Assembly: GCA_020171895.1 (NCBI GenBank)
Contig: JAIVAN010000011.1
Coordinates: forward strand, 1 to 64,000
Reading direction: 5' to 3'
Source of the DNA: Bacillus timonensis
GTDB lineage: Bacteria > Bacillota > Bacilli > Bacillales > Bacillaceae_L
Length of the DNA stretch: 64,000 bases
Numbering within the stretch: the first letter of the stretch is position 1; each line of letters opens with the position of its first letter. The notes under the pieces were generated by a model, which saw only the letters and a list, made by a program, of their open reading frames with translations, ran no database searches and was not told the origin of the DNA. Position numbers and translations under genes: made by a program. Shown in pieces: positions 1-8,368 of the stretch.

Positions 1-173
1 TCTTTGGGCTTTTACTCCGTTTGGGACTTCATCCAATGTATGAAGCACTTTTTCTTTGGGCTTTTACTCCGTTTGGGACTTCATCCAATGTATGAAGCAC
101 TTTTTCTTTGGGCTTTTACTCCGTTTGGGACTTCATCCAATGTATGAAGCACTTTTTCTTTGGGCTTTTACTC
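1..173. repeat. 52-bp direct tandem repeat array (3.3 copies, continues off left edge)
   Basis: Three complete, identical 52-bp units and a partial fourth that stops matching after TTTACTC. The unit boundary base recurs at 2, 54, 106 and 158, so the period is exactly 52. Each unit contains an inverted repeat, CTTCAT-N7-ATGAAG. There are no variable spacers, so it is not a CRISPR. The array lies beyond the ald terminator and is cut by the window edge, so the copy number is unknown. Confidence 0.95.
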
Positions 174-257
174 AATTAGGGCTTTCAATAAATTTCTTCT
201 AAGTATCAATCATAATTTCTCAAACAATTTTCATCCCTACAAACATTTACTTATTTA

Positions 258-290
258 GAAAAAAAAAGATACCTGTTATACAGGTATCTT
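258..290 (-). terminator. rho-independent terminator of ald
   Basis: GATACCTG-TTATA-CAGGTATC stem-loop (268-288). On the minus strand it is followed by a T-rich run, the complement of the A-run at 257-267. It starts 7 bp after the ald stop codon. Confidence 0.85.
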
Positions 291-296
291 AAGGCT

Positions 297-1415
297 TTAT
301 TGGCTTAATAATGATTTAGCATCAGAATATGCAAGTTCGTGAGACTCTGCAACCGCTCTGTATGTTACGTATCCATCTAAAGTGTTAATTCCTTTTAACA
401 ATGCCTCATTATCGATACACGCTTGCTTGTAACCCTTATTAGCAATCTGTACAGCGTAAGGTACAGTTACGTTAGTCAAAGCAATTGTTGAAGTACGTGG
501 CACTGCCCCAGGCATATTTGCAACAGCATAGTGAACAACATCATGTTTTACATATGTTGGGTCATCATGAGTTGTAATACGGTCCGTTGTTTCAAAGATA
601 CCACCTTGATCAATTGCAATATCAACAACAACTGAGCCTGGTGCCATCGCTTGAATCATTTCTTCTGTAACAAGCTTAGGCGCCTTTGCACCTGGGATTA
701 GTACTGCACCAATTACTAAATCTGATTCTGCTACAGCTTCAGCAATATTTAAAGGGTTTGACATTAACGTTGTAATATCAGTTCCAAAGATATCGTCAAG
801 TTGACGTAATCGCTCTGGATTTAAATCAATGATTGTTACTTCTGCTCCAAGTCCGATTGCCATTTTGGCTGCATTCGTACCTGCAACACCTCCGCCAATA
901 ATCGTCACTTTTCCACGCTTTACACCTGGAACGCCTGCAAGTAAAATACCTTTTCCACCTTTTGGTTTTTCAAGGAATTGAGCACCAAGTTGTGATGCCA
1001 TTCTTCCTGCTACTTCACTCATAGGTGTTAGAAGTGGTAATGACCCATTCGGTAATTGTACTGTTTCATATGCGATTCCTACCACTTTGTTATCAATTAG
1101 TGCTCTTGTTAATTCTGGTTCTGGAGCTAAATGTAAATATGTAAATAAAATTAATCCCTCACGAAAGTACCCATACTCTGCTGGAAGTGGCTCTTTTACT
1201 TTCATAACCATATCCATAGACCAAGCTTCAGTAGCAGTATCTACTATTTTGGCACCCGCTTCAATATATTGTTCATTTGTGAAACCCGATCCAATCCCTG
1301 CTTCTGTCTCGATAAACACTTCATGACCAAATCTTACTAGGTTTACCACACCAGCAGGTGTCATTGCTACACGGTTTTCATTGTTTTTTATTTCTCTAGG
1401 TACACCAATTCGCAT
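297..1415 (-). CDS. ald: alanine dehydrogenase
   Basis: NAD-dependent alanine dehydrogenase (EC 1.4.1.1), which interconverts L-alanine with pyruvate and ammonium. In Bacillus it supports alanine use and normal sporulation. The 372-aa product has the family length and starts [10 protein letters not shown]. The substrate residues known for the family are present: Arg15, Lys74 in MKVKEP, and His95 in YLHLAP. The dinucleotide-binding glycine motif IIGGGVAG lies at about residues 172-179 of the Rossmann domain. The ATG start has a strong AGGAGG ribosome-binding site 8 nt upstream. It is a single-gene unit closed by its own terminator. A cre-like sequence lies about 170 bp upstream of the start (weak evidence of catabolite control). 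Confidence 0.97.
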   Translation of the reverse strand: MRIGVPREIKNNENRVAMTPAGVVNLVRFGHEVFIETEAGIGSGFTNEQYIEAGAKIVDTATEAWSMDMVMKVKEPLPAEYGYFREGLILFTYLHLAPEPELTRALIDNKVVGIAYETVQLPNGSLPLLTPMSEVAGRMASQLGAQFLEKPKGGKGILLAGVPGVKRGKVTIIGGGVAGTNAAKMAIGLGAEVTIIDLNPERLRQLDDIFGTDITTLMSNPLNIAEAVAESDLVIGAVLIPGAKAPKLVTEEMIQAMAPGSVVVDIAIDQGGIFETTDRITTHDDPTYVKHDVVHYAVANMPGAVPRTSTIALTNVTVPYAVQIANKGYKQACIDNEALLKGINTLDGYVTYRAVAESHELAYSDAKSLLSQ

Positions 1416-1821
1416 TGATTTTTCCTCCTAATCATTCAAAAAATAAATAAATGCGTTTAACGCTATTATTACATACAATAATAGAAATCCTTTATCATAG
1501 AAAAGACGTATTAACTATAACACCAAACGACAAATTGTAAAACAATTTTCTTATAAAAATCATTAAAAAACTTTGATAGAATAACTATGTAAGCACTTTC
1601 AATATTTTGCTAATTATTATAATTTTTTAAAAATAATCATATGTGAAACAAAACTCGAAAATATAACAGAGTTCTCTCTTTCTCTCATCTATCATGAGAT
1701 GGGATACAGAATTTTATACATAAAAATAGTAATTATCTAAATCTTAAGCATATATACATTTACAGACTTGTATCCTTTCCTTAGAATGGGCTTATTACGT
1801 TAAATGAAGGTAGGCATCTAA
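1416..1821. other. divergent intergenic region ald / NCS1 permease
   Basis: AT-rich 406-bp region that must hold both divergent promoters. Apart from the cre-like site I see only a small hairpin, TCTCAT-CTATC-ATGAGA, near 1685-1701. I see no riboswitch core for purines and no coding sequence. Confidence 0.5.
1588..1601. promoter_or_regulatory. cre-like site between ald and the NCS1 permease gene
   Basis: TGTAAGCACTTTCA matches the CcpA operator consensus TGWAANCGNTNWCA except for A in place of the central G. It lies in the divergent intergenic region, so it could serve either gene. The central CG is usually the best conserved part of the site, so confidence is low. Confidence 0.3.
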
Positions 1822-3174
1822 ATGATTAGTTCCGTTTCATCAATAAAAAAAGAACAAAGCCGCATCGAAAAATTCGGTTTAGAATCCGTTCCAACTGAAC
1901 TTCGAAAAACTACTTGGTTTGAATACTTTGTCATTCAACTCGCATTTTCTGTAAACTCTGGAAATTTTTTAGTACCTGCTCTCGCTGTCATTCAAGGGCA
2001 ACTTACCTTTTTTGCAGCATTTATTAGTACTGTATTAGGTGCCTCATGTGCATTCTTATTTGTATCCTACCTCTCCTTACCAGGTGCAAAAAACGGAATA
2101 CCTGCCCAGTACGCTTTACGAACGATACTAGGTATAAGAATTGCAAGGTTCATGGGCTCACCCATTAGAACTATTACTTCTTTATATTGGTTCGCTGTTC
2201 AAACAATTGGTGGTACGTACGTGTTACTTCAATTATTAAAAATACATTTTGACATACAACTACGATTTGCCTATGTGTCAATATCATTAGCCATAATTAT
2301 GGCTGTTTTAGCTCTAATAGGATTTGACGCTGTAAAAAAAGCAACTAAGCTATTTCTACCTGTCTTAATAGTTGGACAAATTATTATGGTTTATTTACTA
2401 GTTACATATATGCAAAAACATGCTGGAACTGCTACTACCATTCTCAACACTGGTAATTGGGAAATAAAAACAATGCTTTTTTATGCTAGCTTAGCTTTTG
2501 TACAATATATATCTGGTGTCAGTGCTTCCTCAGATATGACTCGATATGCGAAATCATATAAGCATGGTTTTTGGGGACTATACTCTGGAAATGTGGCAGG
2601 GTTTATTATAACAGCTCTTTTAGGAACTTATACTGCAGCACTTAGCCAAGAATGGAACCCTTTTATTACGACTAGCAATATGACATCCTCCCCAATATTA
2701 ATTGGAATCATCTTTAGTTGTGCAATGGTATCTATGTTATCTATTAATTTAAGCAACGCTTATACAGGAGGGTTTAGCCTATTAAATAGTGTGCCTGCTT
2801 TAGGGAGAATAAAAAGTGCAATCGTTTTTGGTTTGTTTGCGATTATATTAAGCGCCTTTCCTACTTTAGTAGAGGAAGCAAAGCAGTTCATCTCGGTATT
2901 AGGAGCTTTTATCATACCGCTATCAGCCGTTATCATTACTGACTTCATTGTTTTCAAAAAAAGTACGATCTCTATAGAAGAACTAGCCAAACTTCTTGAT
3001 AATACTTATAGCTATAATCTAGCTGCCCTATTCTCAATGACTATAGGATTTTGTCTATACTTTCTAATACCAGAATATTGGTCTCCAGGCTTTATAACCT
3101 TTATTTTGACATCATTTTTTTATTTTTCTTATCGAAAAATAAAAATAAATAAAGAATCATTTAAAAATGCATAA
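1822..3174 (+). CDS. NCS1-family cytosine/purine-type permease
   Basis: Predicted integral membrane nucleobase or related-substrate transporter of the NCS1 family (CodB/PurP-like). The 450-aa protein has about 12 hydrophobic segments. Its N-terminus (FEYFVIQLAFSVNSGN) and the segment SYLSLPGAKNGIPAQYALR, with early glycine- and alanine-rich helices, fit this family. The substrate (cytosine, purine, hydantoin or another) cannot be told from sequence. An AAGGTAGG ribosome-binding site lies just upstream of the ATG. The gene stands alone, divergent from ald, with a terminator directly after it. No codA-type deaminase gene is adjacent. Confidence 0.8.
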   Translation: MISSVSSIKKEQSRIEKFGLESVPTELRKTTWFEYFVIQLAFSVNSGNFLVPALAVIQGQLTFFAAFISTVLGASCAFLFVSYLSLPGAKNGIPAQYALRTILGIRIARFMGSPIRTITSLYWFAVQTIGGTYVLLQLLKIHFDIQLRFAYVSISLAIIMAVLALIGFDAVKKATKLFLPVLIVGQIIMVYLLVTYMQKHAGTATTILNTGNWEIKTMLFYASLAFVQYISGVSASSDMTRYAKSYKHGFWGLYSGNVAGFIITALLGTYTAALSQEWNPFITTSNMTSSPILIGIIFSCAMVSMLSINLSNAYTGGFSLLNSVPALGRIKSAIVFGLFAIILSAFPTLVEEAKQFISVLGAFIIPLSAVIITDFIVFKKSTISIEELAKLLDNTYSYNLAALFSMTIGFCLYFLIPEYWSPGFITFILTSFFYFSYRKIKINKESFKNA

Positions 3175-3180
3175 TCCTTT

Positions 3181-3210
3181 CACCATGAGTTTTCTCATGG
3201 TGTTTTTTTG
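3181..3210 (+). terminator. rho-independent terminator of the NCS1 permease gene
   Basis: CACCATGAG-TTTT-CTCATGGTG stem followed by seven T residues. Confidence 0.9.
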
Positions 3211-3501
3211 GGTTGTTTTTACTCTTCTTTTCGCTGGAATCAAGTACTATAAAAAAGCGGTCTTTCATTCGAAGCTTGCTTATCTTAAGCGTTTTCAATA
3301 GATTTATCTAGATTCATCGTGTAGAATAGATTCGAGTTATAAGAAGGCTTTTCTAGTATTACTGATATTTTTCATTTATTTTTAGAAGTAGTATATAGCA
3401 TAAATAAAAGGCTAGTTAAAATAGTAATAACCTCATAACAAATGTAGCTACTTTATGATGATCAAACAAATTTAAAATGGAACCTCATGGGGGTAAGTAT
3501 A

Positions 3502-3813
3502 ATGGATGAGTTCTTTAAATATGATGAACGTTTAGGTATTCATTTACCTATGTTAAATAAAGACTGGGATGAGTTCACCAAACAGACCCAACAAAATATT
3601 CTCCTCTATTGGGAAAAGATAAGAGGTACAATTCCTGACCGAATAGCAGAAATCGAACAAGAAATTAATAAAAAACAAACTGAACTAGGAAATGAACAAG
3701 ATTTCTCTCGTTCTTGTACTCTTAACTCAGAAATATCTGAGCTCGCTTCTATTATTAATGATTTGTGGATTTGGTATCGAATGAATCAAACCGTTACAAA
3801 AAAACATCTATAA
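3502..3813 (+). CDS. small hypothetical protein, helical
   Basis: A 103-aa protein that I do not recognise. The ATG at 3502 is preceded by GGGGGT at a good distance. An in-frame ATG 15 bp upstream lacks a clear ribosome-binding site. The middle (about residues 35-75) is rich in Glu, Ile, Asn and Gln with a heptad-like pattern (RIAEIEQEINKKQTEL), so a short coiled coil is likely. The C-terminal part contains DLWIWYRMNQ. No signal peptide or membrane segment is seen. It is convergent with moaB and shares a bidirectional terminator with it. The 276-bp region upstream shows no other gene. Confidence 0.65.
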   Translation: MDEFFKYDERLGIHLPMLNKDWDEFTKQTQQNILLYWEKIRGTIPDRIAEIEQEINKKQTELGNEQDFSRSCTLNSEISELASIINDLWIWYRMNQTVTKKHL

Positions 3814-3816
3814 ATT

Positions 3817-3867
3817 AAAAACAGCAAAAGAGTGAATTCTACATACATCACTCTTTTGCTGTTTTTT
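3817..3867. terminator. bidirectional terminator between the small gene and moaB
   Basis: A perfect 15-bp stem (ACAGCAAAAGAGTGA at 3821-3835 with its complement at 3848-3862) is flanked by A-runs on the left and T-runs on the right. It can end transcription from both strands. Confidence 0.9.
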
Positions 3868-3890
3868 CAGAAAAAATACTTACCGATTTT

Positions 3891-4403
3891 TTATAAATCT
3901 TTTTGTATTTCTCGAACCACATGTCCTAATTCAGGTAGAATTAATTTGTTTAAAGCTAGTTTTACAGCACCACTAGATCCAGGTGTTGAAAAAACAGCTG
4001 TATTTTTGCTTACTCCCGCTATCGCTCTAGATAAAAGAGCAGCTGAACCTATGTCTTCATTATAACTTAGCATTCTAAATAATTCCCCGAAACCTACAAT
4101 TTCTTTATCAAGTAACTGTTGTACCGTTTCAATCGTTACATCACGTTTTGCTATACCGGTACCACCATTTGTAAGTACTACTTCAATTTCAAGATCCTCA
4201 CACCCAGAGAGTATCGCATTCCGGATCAGCGACTGTTCATCCTTCACAATTTCATATTGTACAACTTCATGACCAGCACCTTGCAAAAGTTTAGTCATTA
4301 ATTGACCACTTTTATCCGTTTCCTTTGTCCGTGTATCACTTACAGTAATGACCTTACACTTAACGGATTTTGGTGCCTCTTTTTTATGTTCAATTGCACT
4401 CAA
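3891..4403 (-). CDS. moaB: molybdenum cofactor biosynthesis protein MoaB
   Basis: MoaB/MogA family protein of molybdopterin biosynthesis, thought to adenylylate molybdopterin before metal insertion. The 170-aa product has the family motifs GGTGIAKRDVT and STPGSSGAVKLAL. The start is a TTG that overlaps the stop of the upstream ecsC-like gene (TTGA). GGAGAG lies 9 nt upstream and there is no usable ATG nearby, so translational coupling is likely. No other molybdenum-cofactor gene lies in the window. B. subtilis also has moaB in this neighbourhood, away from its main mo-cofactor cluster. Confidence 0.93.
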   Translation of the reverse strand: MSAIEHKKEAPKSVKCKVITVSDTRTKETDKSGQLMTKLLQGAGHEVVQYEIVKDEQSLIRNAILSGCEDLEIEVVLTNGGTGIAKRDVTIETVQQLLDKEIVGFGELFRMLSYNEDIGSAALLSRAIAGVSKNTAVFSTPGSSGAVKLALNKLILPELGHVVREIQKDL

Positions 4404-5242
4404 TTTAAATACTCTCCTTTCTCCTTGATGAAACGGTATTGATAGTATTTATGGGCAAAGTCTGTAACTTGTCTAGTTAGCTGATAATTCACTCCAGCAC
4501 CAATAGCCATTCCGATTAAAGGAATACCTTGAATAAGTTTTTTTCTAAATAAGTGGATAGTTAACCCTTTAAAAATTTGTTTTATAGGCTGCTTAATCCA
4601 CGTTTCATCTGTTAATTCTTCACTACCTTCATAAAAGAAATATTGATGCTCGTATGTATCAAGCTCATCAATTAAACTTCTCCAACCTCTACTTTGCATC
4701 CGCTTTGGTAAAGTGGCAGCATGAAAGACTTTTAAGGAAGTCATCATTTCATATGGAGTGTTGACCTCATAGCCATATGTCATAGCAATTAATTGGACAG
4801 ACCTAAGATTTATGATCGTCATCGCAGGAATATCTGCACCCAGTATGATACCACCGGTTCCTGATAATCCCCCTTGTGCAAAGGAGTAGAGACGATGCTT
4901 CGCAATTTGATGATCTGCTAAATAAGCGAGTTGATCCATTCGAAGTTTTCTTAGATCAGAAAGCTGTTCAATCTCTTCATCGAAAGTTCGGGCCGCATCA
5001 AGAATTCGTCTTCTAGCATCCATTTGTGCTTGAGTTCCTTGAATCGTAGCATGTAAATGAAACAACCAATTATCCAGTTTAGAGAAGAAATTACGACGAA
5101 CATGCTCAGGTATATAATCAAATGAAATTTCAAGCCATTTTTCATAGGTCATTTCAAGATCTGTGGCTTCATAATCTGATAGATTTTCTGCCCAGTCCAT
5201 AATTTCTAACAAAATTCTTTCTTCTCTCGTTGTTAAAGTCAC
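4400..5242 (-). CDS. EcsC-family protein
   Basis: Member of the EcsC family, named after a B. subtilis protein of unknown biochemical activity encoded with an ABC transporter. The best start is a GTG at 5242, preceded by GGGGAGGGG at normal spacing, giving 280 aa. A longer frame exists, but its upstream part would run into the hairpin at 5333-5364 and lacks a ribosome-binding site. Seen in the protein: a charged N-terminal half, then a glycine-rich segment (FAQGGLSGTGGIILGADIPAM) and a second hydrophobic glycine-rich stretch (IQGIPLIGMAIGAGVNYQL) that may associate with the membrane. It overlaps moaB by 4 bp and is probably co-transcribed with it. Confidence 0.85.
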   Translation of the reverse strand: MTLTTREERILLEIMDWAENLSDYEATDLEMTYEKWLEISFDYIPEHVRRNFFSKLDNWLFHLHATIQGTQAQMDARRRILDAARTFDEEIEQLSDLRKLRMDQLAYLADHQIAKHRLYSFAQGGLSGTGGIILGADIPAMTIINLRSVQLIAMTYGYEVNTPYEMMTSLKVFHAATLPKRMQSRGWRSLIDELDTYEHQYFFYEGSEELTDETWIKQPIKQIFKGLTIHLFRKKLIQGIPLIGMAIGAGVNYQLTRQVTDFAHKYYQYRFIKEKGEYLN

Positions 5243-5332
5243 TTTTCTACCCCTCCCCATTACCAAATCTATCCTTCTAAAAAAATTATAACATATGTAT
5301 AGACATTGAAGGAAAACAAGGCTTATACAATT

Positions 5333-5364
5333 AAGGCTACTGCACATTTTCTTACAGTAGCCTT
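5333..5364 (-). terminator. hairpin after the NAD kinase gene
   Basis: A perfect 10-bp stem, AAGGCTACTG / CAGTAGCCTT, with a 12-nt loop lies just past the stop of the minus-strand NAD kinase gene. The following T-tract is weak, so termination may be partial and moaB-ecsC may receive read-through. Confidence 0.6.
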
Positions 5365-5386
5365 TCTACTTCCTTTTTGACATAGT

Positions 5387-6187
5387 TTATAAAAAAGTAC
5401 GCTTTACCTTTTCCCAAAAAGAATTATCTTTTAATTTGACTGTTTTTATTTTCTTATTACTTAACGAAATTTCAATATTTTCAACATGCCTAATACTTAA
5501 TGCTTCATTATCCATTCCCATTGTTGGAAAATCGTTTCCATCTTGGACAACTTTAAGCCTTAATTTTCGAGCCTCACTTAAAATAAAAGATGAACCTAAA
5601 GTTCTGTAACGGTTATTATTTAATGATGCCAATTCACTTACTTGTAAGCACGGTAACATCGGATCTACAACTGCACCTTTAACAGATTTATTATATGCAG
5701 TACTTCCAGTAGGTGTTGCAACGATTATGCCATCTCCTCTAAAGGTTTCAAAATGAAGATCGTCGATAAAAACATCCATTACAAATGTTTTAATAATAGC
5801 TGAACGTATCGAGAATTCATTTAAACAATAGAAGGAAGTCTTTTCATCGACGCATACTTCTATGGTTGGGTATTTTCTAACTTCAATTTCTGCATTAGTC
5901 ATGGCCTCAATCATTTTGCTTTTATCTTCAATGTGAAAATCGCAATATAAGCTTAATGAACCTGTAGTAGAGATTCCTGCAAACAGACAATCTTCACGAA
6001 AGTTCGATTTTCTTATAGCTTGAAGAAATGTTCCATCGCCACCAATACTAACGATGACATTCGCTTGCTCCATCTCTTCAATCACTTGAAACCCATGATC
6101 CAATGCTAGCTGCGATAGCTCTTTTAATTCTGATTCTATCTCTTCTGAATGTTTATAATAAAAAAATAGATTTCTTCGATTAGACAT
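5387..6187 (-). CDS. NAD kinase (second Bacillus paralogue, YtdI type)
   Basis: ATP-dependent NAD kinase (EC 2.7.1.23), which makes NADP. The 266-aa protein has the GGDG motif at residues 49-52, the NE motif at 123-124 (CLNEFSIR), and the glycine-rich nucleotide site GDGIIVATPTGSTAYNKS at about 151-168. B. subtilis has two NAD kinases. The gene at this position, between the ecsC/moaB region and sppA, corresponds to YtdI (PpnKB). The ATG start lies at normal distance from AAGGAGG. It is divergent from sppA, with a repeat element between them. Confidence 0.95.
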   Translation of the reverse strand: MSNRRNLFFYYKHSEEIESELKELSQLALDHGFQVIEEMEQANVIVSIGGDGTFLQAIRKSNFREDCLFAGISTTGSLSLYCDFHIEDKSKMIEAMTNAEIEVRKYPTIEVCVDEKTSFYCLNEFSIRSAIIKTFVMDVFIDDLHFETFRGDGIIVATPTGSTAYNKSVKGAVVDPMLPCLQVSELASLNNNRYRTLGSSFILSEARKLRLKVVQDGNDFPTMGMDNEALSIRHVENIEISLSNKKIKTVKLKDNSFWEKVKRTFL

Positions 6188-6249
6188 GTTATTTCCTCCT
6201 TATGCGTAGACAGGGGTTCTTTAGGAATACTAAGTGAAAGTGTCCATTT

Positions 6250-6508
6250 GGCTACCCTGAAAATACGTTTCGTTACACTCAACATGGGGTGTTAACCTTC
6301 GTTGCAGGAGCCTCGCTTTCCGCGGGGCGCCACTTGAGCCTCCTCGGCTTCGCCTGTGGGGTCTCAAGCCCGGCGCTATTCCCGCAGGAGTCTCGGTCCT
6401 TCCACTCCGATTAACACGAATGAATTACTTAAAAGCCAACATTCTATAGACGTAAAAATCAAGTTCACATTTTCAATCTTCATGGTGAAAATCACTTTGC
6501 AAGAAAGT
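6250..6508 (-). repeat. GC-rich palindromic intergenic element, copy a
   Basis: A copy of the repeat family found throughout the window, reversed relative to the plus strand. Read in its own forward direction it runs from a CATGG-type 5' flank, through GTTAAT, CCGAGACTCCTGCGGG, GCGCC, CTTGAG, GGCGAAGCC, CTCAAG, GGCGC and GGTTAAC, to TTTTCAGGGTAG. The arms CTTGAG/CTCAAG and GCGCC/GGCGC can pair. This copy fills most of the gap between the divergent NAD kinase and sppA genes. Confidence 0.9.
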
Positions 6509-6701
6509 CTATGCTTAAAATAGAATCAAAACAAAATGCTCATTCTTCTTCCCGTTTAAAGGAGAGAAAGAAAAGAAATAAATACATCTTTATTTGACAT
6601 AGTTTGGATTGGAATCTCTATAAGTATCTCCTAAAAAAATCCAACTATTTTTAAAAATATCTGTTACAATTATTTATTGTGTAATAAGTGTATCATTATT
6701 A

Positions 6702-6727
6702 TGAAACATTTTGTAAATCAAATCGTA
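6702..6727 (+). promoter_or_regulatory. sigma-W promoter of sppA
   Basis: TGAAAC at 6702-6707 and CGTA at 6724-6727 are separated by exactly 16 bp, a full match to the sigma-W consensus. The predicted transcript starts just upstream of the sppA ribosome-binding site. B. subtilis sppA is a known sigma-W (cell-envelope stress) gene. Confidence 0.85.
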
Positions 6728-6758
6728 GTAATTTTTGAACAATTTAAGGAGGGTTTAT

Positions 6759-7784
6759 ATGAGCGGAAAACGTTGGGCAGCTTTAGGAATTGCAGCAGGG
6801 TTGTTTATTTTCTCTATCTTAATTAACTTTGCAACTGCCGTAGCATTTAATGATTTAGGCAATTGGTCTGAAGAGTTCTCGAATGAATTATTTGTTGGTT
6901 CGGGTGAGGAGTTTTTAGAGACCACAGTAATTGAAGGCACAGGAACAGACAAGATTCTAGTCTTATCAGTTAATGGAGTAATTCAAGACAGTGGGCAAGA
7001 TGTACCATCTTATTTTTCAACAGTAAGTTATCAACATCGGACTTTTCTTAAGATGATTGAGCATGCAACAGAAGATGATTCTGTTCAAGGAATTATTCTA
7101 CGAGTCAATTCTCCAGGTGGTGGAGTTGTAGAAAGTGCAGAAATACATAATAAGTTAGTCCAGTTTCAAGAAAAAACAGAAAAGCCGATTTACGTTTCAA
7201 TGGGAACAATGGCTGCTTCTGGTGGCTATTATATTTCAACTCCTGCTAATAAAATTTTTGCTGCACCTGATACATTAACTGGTTCTTTAGGTGTAATCAT
7301 GCAAGGAATAAATTATAGCGGTTTAGCAGAAAAGTACGGAGTTACATTTGAAACGATAAAAAGTGGCCCATTTAAAGATATAATGTCTCCTACTCGCGAG
7401 ATGACAGAGGAAGAACGAAACATACTACAGTCTATGGTAGATAACGCTTATACTGGATTTGTAGATGTCATTGCTAGTGGAAGAGAATTGACTGAATCAA
7501 AAGTAAGAGAAATTGCAGATGGTAGAATATACGATGGTCGCCAAGCAAAAAACTTAAATCTTATTGATGAATTAGGTTACTTCGAAGATGTTGTTATAGC
7601 AATGAAAGATGATTTTAATCTAGGTGATATTCCTGTAGTAGAATACGAAAGTAATTATGGTTTTGGTTCATTCCTATCAATGAGCACTCAAAAGTTATTT
7701 GGAGAAGATATTCAAATGGCTACTTTAATGAAGCTTCTTTCCCAACCCAATTCACCTCGCATGATGTATTTATATGCTGAATAA
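6759..7784 (+). CDS. sppA: signal peptide peptidase SppA
   Basis: Membrane-bound S49-family serine protease that degrades leftover signal peptides and contributes to envelope stress and lantibiotic tolerance in B. subtilis. The start is the ATG preceded by AAGGAGGG. An in-frame TTG 24 bp earlier overlaps that ribosome-binding site and is rejected. The 341-aa protein has one N-terminal membrane anchor (about residues 8-28). The catalytic dyad is Ser154 in GTMAASGGYY and Lys206 in SGPFKDIMSP, with the same 52-residue spacing as Ser147/Lys199 of the B. subtilis enzyme. It is first in an operon with yteJ, 16 bp downstream. Confidence 0.96.
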   Translation: MSGKRWAALGIAAGLFIFSILINFATAVAFNDLGNWSEEFSNELFVGSGEEFLETTVIEGTGTDKILVLSVNGVIQDSGQDVPSYFSTVSYQHRTFLKMIEHATEDDSVQGIILRVNSPGGGVVESAEIHNKLVQFQEKTEKPIYVSMGTMAASGGYYISTPANKIFAAPDTLTGSLGVIMQGINYSGLAEKYGVTFETIKSGPFKDIMSPTREMTEEERNILQSMVDNAYTGFVDVIASGRELTESKVREIADGRIYDGRQAKNLNLIDELGYFEDVVIAMKDDFNLGDIPVVEYESNYGFGSFLSMSTQKLFGEDIQMATLMKLLSQPNSPRMMYLYAE

Positions 7785-7800
7785 GAAAGGGGAATAGAAG

Positions 7801-8283
7801 ATGGATACTAACCTTGAAGACTTAAACAATAAAGTAAATAAGACCGAAGATAGTAAAACTGTTGAAAGAAGCCTGTTTTTTGCAGGTTTTTGGATGAGAT
7901 TTTGGGCGTATCTATTAGACTTAATTGTAATTGGCAGCATCAATCGCATCTTAATCTATCCGCTCTTTAGAGGGTTAAATCTTCCTATCGTCGATCATCA
8001 CATGTTTTCTTTCATTACAATTTCGACAACGATTACCTTTTATTTGTATTTCATTTTAATGACAAAATACTTTAGTCAAACACTTGGAAAGATGGTGTTC
8101 GGACTAAGAGTTATTGACCTAAATGATAAACCACTAACTTGGTCAACTATTATATTTAGAGAATTTATCGGCCGTTTTATATCAAAGTTCACAGTAGTTG
8201 GTTATATAATCGTTGGCTTTCTACCTAAAAAACAAGGCCTTCATGATATCTTCTCTGATACAACTGTTGTTCACGAACGATAA
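7801..8283 (+). CDS. yteJ: RDD-family membrane protein YteJ
   Basis: A 160-aa membrane protein of the RDD family with about three transmembrane segments. The first segment carries the FWMRFWAYLLDLIVIG signature, and GKMVFGLRVID lies between the later segments. It sits 16 bp after sppA and is followed by a terminator, so sppA-yteJ is one sigma-W unit. In B. subtilis the partner YteJ (SppI) modulates SppA in lantibiotic resistance. The same role here is inferred from synteny. Confidence 0.9.
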   Translation: MDTNLEDLNNKVNKTEDSKTVERSLFFAGFWMRFWAYLLDLIVIGSINRILIYPLFRGLNLPIVDHHMFSFITISTTITFYLYFILMTKYFSQTLGKMVFGLRVIDLNDKPLTWSTIIFREFIGRFISKFTVVGYIIVGFLPKKQGLHDIFSDTTVVHER

Positions 8284-8294
8284 ATCTAACTTTT

Positions 8295-8323
8295 AAACCT
8301 ACTGAATTCAGTAGGTTTATTTT
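8295..8323 (+). terminator. terminator of sppA-yteJ
   Basis: A 24-bp perfect palindrome centred on the EcoRI-like GAATTC (AAACCTACTGAA and its complement), followed by TATTTTAG. Confidence 0.8.
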
Positions 8324-8368
8324 AGTTGGTTCACGGTGATAATGAAAGATTGAAAGGGTGTGTGTGAT

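Noticed and set aside
1-173. CRISPR array
   Set aside because: The repeats are contiguous and identical over the whole 52 bp; there are no variable spacers and no cas genes.
1600-1821. purine riboswitch before the NCS1 permease gene
   Set aside because: No conserved core loops of the purine aptamer could be found by eye.
3284-3297. cre site CTTAAGCGTTTTCA
   Set aside because: The first two consensus bases are wrong and it lies about 200 bp upstream of an unknown small gene; too weak to list.
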